NCBI GenBank assembly: GCA_964019415.1
Contig: OZ025878.1
Coordinates: 5,139,012 to 5,203,011 of the forward strand
Source of the DNA: Ianthella basta
Lineage: Eukaryota; Porifera; Demospongiae; Verongiida; Ianthellidae
Direction of reading: 5' to 3'
DNA length: 64,000 bases
Of this stretch, positions 12,901-24,900 are shown in pieces (positions within the stretch are counted from its first letter, which is position 1; the number at the start of each line of letters is the position of its first letter). Under the pieces are notes generated by a model. The model was not told the DNA's origin and made no database searches. It saw only the letters and a list, made by a program, of their open reading frames with translations. A program made the translations under genes and the position numbers.

Positions 12901-15900
12901 AGTCTAACACTGCTGTGTACACAGTGGTTAGGGCTTCTCTCTCTCTCTCTCTGTTCAATATCGCTGCAACCGAATGAATGTGCCAGCTAGCTTTGCAAGA
13001 GGCATTGGTATGTGGTCAGAGGGTGGTGGTCAGTCACCATCTCTGCCTTTCTTAGGTCTACTGGATGGCCAGATTCCAATGTGTGCTCTGCAAAGGCAGA
13101 GATGGCCACATCGATCCCCCTTCTTAAGGGCACACCTGTGTTCTGATCACCATGCACCCTTTGACCATAAATGCCTCTTGAATAGCTGACACATTCATTG
13201 GACTGCAGCCATATTGAAGAGAGAGAGAGGAACCCTGACGACTGTGTATATATTATTGTACACTGCACTGTTAGACAGTAATGTAACAGATATACATAGT
13301 GTTAACTCACTAATATTGCAATAACAGAATTTATTGTAATGTTATTCATACTTCACCTCTTCTGATATTGTCACATCACCACCCGTCACCATGCACCATG
13401 CATAATGGTTTGAGTGCATTCTTTATACCATTTACTGATAAAGGTATCTAAAAGCGGCCAAAACATCTAAGTTGTAAACTCTGACTAGTGCGAATGATTG
13501 CAAGCATAAGGAACAATTCTCATGCCACATTCCCTTTAATAGCAATTAATCATGCACTTAATGAAAGCCCTGCTTGGGATGTAATTGACTGATAAGCACT
13601 CAATACTCCGGCACCTCACAACTATAAGCCTTGTCCTTATATGCGCTCCTTCTTGGGAGGCATCAAAACCAATACATAATTATACATATTACAGTGTACA
13701 GTTATAATATTATTATGACTGCTGTGTATATATACATAGCATGTGTTAGGATATAACCATAGTTATGAGCAACTGTTGTATACATAGGCCAAATTGAGTG
13801 TGCCTGCCACTTACAATGTTGGCTGTGGCTGTCTGTATTCCAGTGAGGAACAGGAGCAGTCCCAAGGAAAGGGCAATGCACAGGTTGAGGTGGACAAAGT
13901 TGTGGAGCTTTTGAATTAGCTCTTTCCTGCATCAGTTGCATAAGCATGAATGAGAATTTCCCAAACAAACTATAATAGTACAACCATCAGCTCACCTCAA
14001 TGATATGAAGAATATAATTGATGCAAACAAGCAGAGTAGAGATATGCTGCATCCAATGTATGTGATATAATCCAAGCCAGGCTGAAGTAAGTGGAAGAGA
14101 GTGATATTATGGTGACTGGATGATTATGCTGTCTGTAAAAACAAGTATTGGATTCAGCAGACTATTACTCACTGGATCTCCCACTGCTACAATGTTGACC
14201 AAAACCACAAAACTGGTCAGATGTGATGCATTGCAGCCAACATGAGTGTCATTGATGACTTTAGTCTCCACTCCTCTGTAGGACCACCCTCCAGTCTGGT
14301 TGGCTCCTCCAGTGAAGTTAAAGAAGGCACATCGGAACTGCTTCACTCTTCCTGATGGGACTGTGAGGTGCTGTGCTCTCTCCTTTAGAAAGTGACAAAA
14401 GATTTGGGATTTCAGAAACTATTATTATTGTTATTGTAAAGAGTATTCAACAGACCCAGATTGCTATTTACCATGAATGCCCTTTATGAAATGTTTTTGT
14501 TTCACCATTTTCCCTTTCTATATCAGTTAGATTATTCCTGTGAAACCATTACGCAGCAATTACAAGCATTTCCTCACATTGATAGGGAACATCACTTCCA
14601 CTGTCTCATTGGTGTCCACCTCCCCACCATCATAGCCAGGAATCTGACTTGACAGCACACGAGTAGCAGGAAAGATATCTTCTGCCTCACCCTCACTGCA
14701 TACATACAGGCAAGAAAATGTACAACAAAGATACTTTGAATGTGAGTGACAACACATCTCAAACCATTGAGGGTTACGCATCCAATGTTATAACAAATTT
14801 AGGACTGGGAATTCAAAGCCTGTACCAGTATGCAAGTGCAAAGAAATGAATCACAAAATTGTTATTATTCAATTTCAACAAATTGGTATTGCTATCTAAG
14901 ATTCTTTATAGTCAAATGTTCATACATACATACAGATTCCATGTTCAGAAATCAGAAAACTGAAATCAACCTAATTCTGCACCCGTCAAGGATATTTACC
15001 TCTCTTTGTCCTGTTCAACCACATCACTAGGCAGATAGTTCTCCATGTTGTTCATCACAACATTCACCACCTCAACAGTGTCATTTTCTGGAAAACAAAC
15101 ATGTGCATTAAGGATCCTATACCTCCACACGTGTTAAAAGATTATCCATCCTAACCCACCAGAAGCAATTTCTATTTTCATTGCAGCTAAAAGGAAAGCT
15201 TGAGGCAGCTGAATAAGAGGAAGGCTGTCTGGCTTTCTGACGGAGGACAAAATGACACCAGGGCCTGGGAATACTACAGTCTGAACATTGTCAATTGGAA
15301 AGAGCTGTCCATTCAATACTGAATGGGCAGAAGCAGAAACTACTTGTAAACAAATAATTTCAATGGTTGAGGCTGACAATGGACGATATCTTCAATGCTG
15401 TCAGGACCACACATACCTATATTTGGTCTTGAAATGGTAAAGGTATCTTTGTCCTTGGACAATGTACTTGCAAGTACATTAGTGACTCTTTCTGTGTTCT
15501 GAAGAATGCTGGTAGCAGGAGTCGATGCTCTACCTTCTTCTTGGTCAGCTGAGGTGCTCTTCAACAATGTACAATGTGGAGCCCACTGTTAAGTATAAAT
15601 ATATAAGTCTACTATCTAGCTACTACAATCCTGACAAACTACAGTGTCCTAATGTTGTTTTATCCCAATTAACACGCTCACAACAAGATGCTGCATTACC
15701 AATGCTCACCTGTGTAGTAACTTTAAATGCTGGTGCATTATGTTCATCAAGTACGTTGCTCAAGATGTCAGCCACCACCTACAGTGTGACATCAAAGCAC
15801 TCGGTAGTACACCCACACTGTATACATTGTGTGAAGTACTCACTTGTTGAGTCTCATTTGATTCCTCCTTAAACAAGCCATTGTTCTCCCCAAGGCTGCA

Positions 15901-18900
15901 GCCAGGGAGAGAGTTATTGGGAGAACATGAGGTGGGTGAAGTATCTTTCTTGCATTCCATAAATTAACACAAATCAGAACACTTACTTTGCCATGACTTC
16001 CACAAAATTGGCTACTGTCTTCAAATCTTGTGGAAGAATTGACATTTCAGCATCAACTGATGTTAGCAAAGCTGCATTCAAGTCCTGGGATACTTTCTGC
16101 AGCATGTTTCTATCATTGTTACTTAGGGTGCTGTTGGATCCTTCCAAAGAATCAGTGATCTCTTCAATCTACAAAGCCATGAATTCCATCTGTCTTGAAT
16201 AAAACTCAGCACATTCAATACAGTGTTGCTGTATCAGCCAGTTGAATCTGACATACCTCCATCCTGACTGCTCTGACAGCCGCAGATTCACATTCTGAGG
16301 CATCAACAGAATCCCACACACCACCAGCCAGACATCTCCTGTGGGCCAGGCTCATCCCAGGTGTGTCCCCTTCCCTTTGACAAGCAACAGACTGAGTGGA
16401 GTCTGGAGCAGTAACAGGCCACTGGATCCTCCACACACTGTCCTCCCCATTAGGGCAAGTGGGCATAACAACTGGGAGAAGAGGAAAGATGCATGCATGA
16501 TTTGATTTGTCCTATATAAGATAAAGGAGACCATGTGACCATCATAATCATCATAATCATTAGATCACAATCCCAAAACACATGAAGGTCATTCATACAA
16601 GAGAAATTGAGCTTTAGTATAATTATATTCATACGTTAGAGGGGGTGCTGGTGATCTCGGGGGGTGCTGGTGATCTGGAGCTGATTCGAAGCACTTGATT
16701 CAAGATCCATGATTATGCAATGCTTCAAGTTCAAACTCAAGCCCAGACCATGGCAGAAAAGCTTTCAGTGGCGGCACCCCACTGACAACAAGCAGCCCCA
16801 CTGAACAAATAGCAAACTGATTTACTGTATGTGTGTGTGTCTATCTGTGTTGTTTGTACTATGAATGCATTGTGGATGCCTGGAAGAGTAGCCTTCTGGC
16901 TAAAGGTCCCCCACATTAAATAAGATCAATTATTATTGTGGGAGAAGCCATGTTTTTTTAATATATATTCAAAGTTAAAATGAAAGTGAAATTACATCAT
17001 GTTGATTAATATAGCTACTGGCACATGCATGTGCGTGTGCATCCATGCAAGGAAAACAGTCAATAATATGAGAAGTCATAGACATTGTCATTGTCAGTTC
17101 TCATGCACGTCCCCATCACAGCGGCCGTGTTCCCCCTTTGCACAGCTACAGCAACTCTCTGTTGCAGGTAGAAATGTGACTGGGGCTCTCCCGTCTTCAC
17201 TCACAAGCGGCGTCCAAGCTCTCGGATGAAGAAGAGTGCCTCCTGTCCGAACACTCCGGATGTTTCAATCGCCACTGGGACGAAGTGATGACTTGCTTGA
17301 AGGTCAGCATACTTAACGCTCTTCCTCACTTCAGCCTGCTCTGCAACGGCACCAGCTTCATTTGTGGCCAACCTCAGATTATTATTGTTATTATTTAGAT
17401 ACTATAGAGTATTCTAAAGATTACTAATACATGCATCTTAGCATCCATTAGTAAGCATCGCTCCATCGCTTTCTTGGCCTCCCTCACTTCCCTGGTACAA
17501 CTCAACTCATTACCATCTCTGTTATAGATCCAACTTGTTCTTCTACCTGTTTCTTCCAGACTTCTCTCTTTCTGCGTACCTGCTCCACAATTCCTTCCTG
17601 CCTTAACTGTGTTCTAATGTTCTCATTTCTCAAGTGATCTATCTCCTCACCCCTGCTATCTTGTGATATGGTAAACTAGTACCTGCATGGGTACTATTTT
17701 AGTGTCAAGCTGCTTTCCACACTGACTTAGGGTTAAAAATGTGATAAAAATGTGGACATTGCATTATTCTGATGTTCAGCATATTTTACATCTAGCTGCC
17801 AGGCAAGGCTATAATTTCAGACCTCAACATGAGTGCTGCATGGAGCTATATTCAGACTACGTTACTAGTGTTCATAGTAATTGCATACATCAGCTGCATT
17901 GTTGAAAACATGTATATTCTGCTTAGAGAAAGTAGCTCTGAATTGCCTACAGCTTCCATGATTATGACTAGCTAGCTATAGTTAATTGTTAACATTACAC
18001 AGGAGCAGCATTAATCTTTCAGTGTATATATATGAATACATTGAATGGCACATGCTTGTATATGAACATACATACTACCATCACCATACACACAAGCAGA
18101 CAGCACTTCCAAGCACGCATGCTATAATGCACTAACCCTCGTCATCCATGATGTTGACAGTTGCAATGTCAGGTGACCCCTTGATGACACCCATAGCTGC
18201 AGATGTAGCTGGGATCTCCAGATCAAGAGTGAACAGCTCAGCAAGTTCAGCAATGTTGTCATCAATGATGGTCACATTGAAGCTGATCACATTTATTCCA
18301 GCTGGGAAGGTCACAGTCAAACGTTCACTCTCATAGTCAGTGTTATCTGCAGCATGAAATGAAAGGGATAGGATGTTGAAGTTGAGAATACCATTGCCTT
18401 TGATTTTATCTCTGTTCACACTGAAACAATTAGAGGTAAGCCTGTGTTGCATCGACTGATTGTCAGCATTCAGATTGGCTGTAGCAAATTCCTTCAATAC
18501 TACCCAAACCTAGACTCACGAGTAGCAGTTCCATTCAGTGCGACCACATTGAGATTGAAGGCAAAGTCAGGATGGTCTTCAAGTGCTTCCAAGTTGATGA
18601 CAGCATTGCCATCCATTTCTTTCCTCACAAGGTAGTTGGATTGGTTGAACCGTACTGGAATAAGGGCTGAAATGATAAAAAAAGGGTCACAGGAAGCTCA
18701 CTATGGAGTAGAAATACATACATTTTGAGTTAAATTTGAAATAGTTGCATAAACCCAAGTACTATAATAACACCTTACACATACGTGTAGCATCAGTGAT
18801 AGTGACAAAGGCCACATCTGAAGACCCAACATCCACAGTTTCTGGTGCACCAGAGAGGTTGAGAGTGGCTTTGAAGTACTTGTCATCTTCTATATAAATG

Positions 18901-21900
18901 TCTGTTAGAGTAGTCACAGGAAGTGTCACATTCACTGTCCCGGCTGGGATCACTACATTGAATGAACCACCAATGTAGTCAAGATCTAGGTAGAAAAGAA
19001 AGACTCTCAATGTTTGGTGTTCTGAAGTATATTCATGTACTTGAATAATGATTGAGCAATTTTGTTGTATCATTAATTGATAATCAGATTGCATCAAAGT
19101 ACCTTGAGTTGTGATGTCCATGGTAGTGACAGTGATGGTGATGTCCTTGGGTGATGGTTTGTCCAGTACAATCATGATGTCAGCTGGTGTGCCCTCAGGA
19201 ACAGTGTAGTTCTGAGGACTGAAACTGATGTACACCACTGAAAAAGGAATAACAATACATAAGAGTTCCGTCAAGTCTGTTCTGTCTGAAAGGAATCACA
19301 ATTTGCACACTATCTACGTTGGGCACTATATACTAACTAACTAACATTCATTATCCATGATGTTGACAGTTGCTGTGTCAGTTGACCCCTTGATGACACC
19401 CATCATTGTAGATGCGGCTGGGATCTCCAGAGCTAGAGTGAACAACTCAGCAAGTTCAGCAATGTTGTCATCCATGATGGTCACATTGAAGTTGATGACA
19501 TTCACTCCAGCTGGGAAGGTCACATTGAAACGTTTACCTTTGTAGTCAGAGCCACCTGTGTTGGTTTTGTTAAGGGGAAGGTTTGGAAAAGCGTGTACTG
19601 TACATATAGGGAGGATTCCATCACTGTTAGAGGGTGTCAATTACAATTGCTGTAAGTAGCAGCCTTATCCGTGTAGCTGTTGTTTTCTCAGGAAAATGAA
19701 GCCATTGGTAAAGTGCATAACATCATACAAGATGATAGTGACATAAGAGAGTGAAATTAAGTACTCACGAATAGCAGTTCCATCTTGTGTGAACGCAGTT
19801 ACAGTGAAGGCAAAACCAGGATGATCTGCAAGGGCTTCCAAAGTGATGACAGCATTACTGTCCACTCCTTCCTTCACAGAATAGGTGGATGGATTGAACC
19901 TCAATGGAATCATGGCTACAGATAGTGTAGAAAATGCAATTGGGAATGGAATAATAATTATACTACTTTAGAAAAGTGTATACGTAGTCCAACATACGTG
20001 TAGAATCTGTAATGGTGACGAAGGCCACATTTGGAGTTCCAGCAGCACCAGAAAAGTTGAGGATGGCCTTGAAGTACTCGTCATCTTCCACAAAGTAATC
20101 AAGTACTGTATCTATGCTGAATGTCGCCTTGATATTGCCGGCTTGGATGAATACATTACGGTGTCCAAGAGTATAGTCACCAGGAGCTGATCATGAGAGG
20201 TATATAGGGCAATATTAAGGTATATTATAGTCTTAATTTTTCTTCAATCATTATAGGTCCTTCATAACAAGCCTAATGTGTTCAGTTGCTTTACAATATG
20301 GTGTATTTACCTTCCACTTGTATGCAGGACAAGCAACTGTATTCTAATCTTGGAACAAGGTATATAATCATCACAATATCACCAATTGGTCTCTGCACCA
20401 TTAAAGGCCTCCTATGTTGTTGAAACTTTGCCTCTTAGATATCTCCCATAGCTGTTAATCTCAATGATTAGTTAGAGCAAAGTCCGATCCTACAATAACA
20501 TTGTGACAGGAGTGACTAATATGCTTGAATTTTCTGGCTACATATAAGGAAACAATTTCATTCTTTCTGAATGAAATCGTATTTTGTAATTACATACATA
20601 AATTATATACAATTTATGTGCTACACAAATTATCATTCTAGTATAGCTTTTAGTTTACTTTTCCCAAAATGTAGCAGCAGTATTGGGACTTAACTGAATG
20701 TGATTTGGAATGATTGTTAATTGCTGCTAAACCCTTTTATACGCTCGATAGCCGTTTCACCGGTCATGGCAGATAGGTTTCACTTAGCGAGCTTTACTGC
20801 AAACTAGAAGGGAAGCGTCATTCTTTTACTGACTGCATTTGCTTATCAAGGGCGTATTTATAAGGTACGAGCAGAACTGAAGACTCAGTCGACTTTTCGG
20901 ATCGCCAAATGACGTTATTTCCCCACACCGTGACCGCACGCAATATCCCAAGTTCATCGTGGCATGAAAGGGTGGTATCGATGCTCATGGCAAGCCTGGC
21001 AGCCATGGAACAATGAAATATGACAGAACCACTTCAAGTGAGCCATGAGTAGTGCCGACTAACTTGGCAATATGCTCAGTTTGGGTCAGGTATAATGTTC
21101 AGACCAGAACGGTTCGACCGCACTGGACCAATACATTACATAGGGGCCAGTACAGTCCATCAAAAAGTTGCTACTCACACTTTTGCCCCTTGTATAAACT
21201 TGTCTTACTCTCCTTTGGTTTTCATTGTGCTAGGTAAGACTCTCCAGAAAATTAGAGCACTGTTCGGATGCGACAGGATGTTCATATCAATCGATCAATA
21301 TCAATAACTTTCAAGTGCCTCATGTGCTAGGCACACTAGGGCAACTGCCCCATGCAGCACTAAAAACATAGAGTCATTCATTATGAATGGGAAAACACCA
21401 GATGAAAGATCTAGAATATAATTATATACGTCAGGTAACAGATTCAAGAAGGGGCTTGATCATGAACTTGTGGTACCGGTAATCCAAATCTCTTTCTCCA
21501 CATCCAAGGGCAGATCCAGGGGTGTTTCCAAGGTTTCCAGAAACTGATCAGATCACCTCTGGCTAGTATTTGCATGTATCAGTCTTATAATGTCTATGAT
21601 TCCTTATACGTAGCTATACCTTTATGTGTTGGAAACCAGTCATAAAAGTTTCTCGATCCACCCTAGACATCTCCTACTCTTCTATTTAAACATGCCTCAT
21701 CCACCACCGTCTCTTCATCGCATTTATCCTGAAACCCAACTACAATCTTTTCCACATGCTTCTCCATCTCTGCTCTCTCGCTTGCCTCTTTATATATAAA
21801 ACAGTAAATGTCAGTTAGCCGAACAGTGCTCTTAGACTAACTTACTGGTCCCATTTGGAGAGTCTTACCAAGCACAGAGAAAGCCAGCCTAGAGCAGACA

Positions 21901-24900
21901 AGTTGATACAAAGGGCAAAAGTGCGAGTAGCAGCTTTCTGATGGACCGCACAGGCCCCCATCTAATGCATTAGCTATTGCACATGTGCACCAGTGAAAGT
22001 CACTTAACGGCAGCAGGAAAGTCCTGAATTTGTCTTCAACATGTCGTATGGAAAGCACCAGGCCTTCTTTTATCTGCCACAACAGCATTTAGCTGCCGTT
22101 GATTATGTTGTTCGACTGCGAGGGTGAAATTGTGTTTGCTTGTGTTCACTGCTTTCATCCATTTTTATTTCTTATCACATAGTCTAACAGGAAAATTGGA
22201 ATTTCGGATGTGTATACAGGGTTGAAGAAATAATTATTATGCACAGCATTCAAATGATAGATAGCATAGACAGCATGTACTTAGCAAAAAGCTATAATAG
22301 TGGTTAAAGCATGCATGTCTGCAATGTCCCTCTCCCACAGTGAAATCAATTGTACACATGAACATAGGAAGTAGCTGTTATGGTGTGCAAGCTGAAATGT
22401 ATCTTTGCACACACATATTTACATGCATTCACACATACATACACACACAATTCATGAAAAGGTCGGTGTGCAGTTCATAATTACAGCAAGTAGTTTAGTG
22501 TGCTGCTTGACAGACAAGCACTTGTAAATAGCGTGGTCTGAACATGGACAACACTATAACTATACTATAACCAAATGACAAACTGCCATCCAATGCATAT
22601 AATTATGATTGCAAGTATGTGTAACTACTCAGTAACGATTATTTAATTATACATCTCACATTGAGCTGTGATGTCCATAGTAGTTACAGGAATGGTAAGG
22701 TTTTTTCTCTGTGGGTTGTCCAAAACAACTGTCACTTCAGCTGGCTCACCCTCAGAAACAGTGTAGTTCTGAGAACTAAAACTGACTGTTACTTCTGCAT
22801 GTAGTGAAGAAGAATAGACTCAACTAGTTGTTTATGCATTAGATCTGCGTTGCAGCATGTCCAAATAATCTATAAATTCAGCAAATTCAATAGTTATTAA
22901 GTAGACAGCTAAGGGATTGCCCTCAACCATTATCTGAGCGAAAGATCTAGGCATATTCTTTCTTATACTGCCCCACTTCAGTCACCTCATTGTTGGCTAT
23001 AGCATTCATATAATTATGACAGCACCGCACTCTGCACCTAATCATCATAGCAAATTTATTTATTAATAGTCCACTGATTAGCAGAATAGCTAGACCAATG
23101 CAAGACTTACCTGTACTTTCATCATCAAGATTGGTCACATTGGCAGTGTCCCTTTGGCCAATCCTCACTCGGTTCAAGTCAGATGTACCCACAATGCGTA
23201 CCTGAAAGTACTCATTGTCTTCCAACATGTTGTCATCCAGGATGTCAATGGAAGTGGGGAACACAACAAAAGGTGATGGAGTATCTTGATCAGTGACAAC
23301 AGTTTGAGGCAATGTCACATTGTAACGTCTTGGACTGGAATAATCGTTATAGTCTATGGAAAGAGGTATAGTCACAGTTAAACGGCCATTCAAGACGAGC
23401 ATTTTAAACTATTGCATACAGCAGGTGACTAAGATGGTTGGTATTCTTGCTGCCTCTGGCTTCCTTTTGATATAATGATTCAGTAACTTTAAGAGGTCTA
23501 TGCCATCTATATGTGTTCAAGTTTGAAAGAGGCAGGATTTGGCTGGATAAGTTGTCCGAAGAAACTTCTCCTACCTAATGCTGTCACAGCAAATGGCATA
23601 CTGCATAAAAGGTCAATACTGTACACTGTAACCAACAAAAATGAGAGACAAAGCTTTAACATTATGATGCTTTAGGGTCTTCAATAAAGTCTAAGCTACT
23701 ACAAATTTAAAGCAGTACGTTGTTCTTCGCTTTGTGTACTACCACAGATCCTGGAAGTATAATTATGTACAACAGGGGGTTTGTAGTTGCAACGAAAAAC
23801 CCCTGTGTATATACATGACTGATTATGCTGTCAGACTTTCATCAGCTCTCTGTGCAGGTGCCAGAATTATGTAATGAGAAAACACAGACTATACAATATT
23901 CATTCCAATTTCTGCATATTATGTATATATACTAAGTACATACCAATTTGCAATGCCTCAAAATCCCCACAAAATTATTAAATTATAATGATATTCATAC
24001 GTATATTAGTTTAGTAGAGTGTAATGCAACTTAAACTGTATACGCATTGGCTCACTTATAGCTGTCCCATCACTGACTTCAATGACAACATACAGAGCAA
24101 AGAAGTACTTTCCAGTGATTCTTAGGGAAAGCATGACTTGTCCAGTACTTTAAAGAACAGTATGTCCATCTTTATTGAAGTCCACTTCAACAACTGATGA
24201 TGAGAGCGAGAAGAGGAGCAGAAAACTGCAATTATCATAATGTCAACTGACATGGACAAAGTAGCAATTTCACAACTCACAGTCATCATCAATGATCAAG
24301 ATTTAGGCAGGAATGCCTATTCTGACATTCCAATGGTAGATAATTTCATCACCGTATTCAATCATAATGATGAGGAGCTCATTATATTCCAACACATCAT
24401 CATTGGAAATAGTAATGTTTGCAAATGCAGACTTCCTGGCTGGTGTGAAGACAAACTCATTGGCTGTGCTGCTTACATCAGTGCGACCATTAGCTGTACA
24501 TGTTAGAAGAGATTATACATTGATTAGGCAGGTGCACATTATGCTATGTACTGCAGTTAGTATAGGTGTGGTGTATAAATCACTAGAGGAAATCATTGCA
24601 CATACATACATGTTTAACAATATTCAGAGATAATCACACTGAGGAGGGCATTAAGAGAAAGAGATATGCAGTGTGAACATTAATACATGGCTGTACTTCA
24701 TGTCACACAGGGAGTCAGGAATCAATGAGATAGCATAGCCATTACTACGCGATGAAATTTCAAAATTCTCCCACAAACAACCTACCTAATGAAAGAGTCT
24801 TCATTTACTGTACAATTGAAACCCAAAATAGCTTGTGAATGAGCATTTTCAGAAAAAATGCTTAAGAATGTCAGCCTTAAATTCAATGAAATCTAAATTC

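Noticed and set aside
14461-14652. 63-residue plus-strand frame
   Set aside because: It runs antisense through the GAIN exon at 14578-14695 and has no supporting feature.
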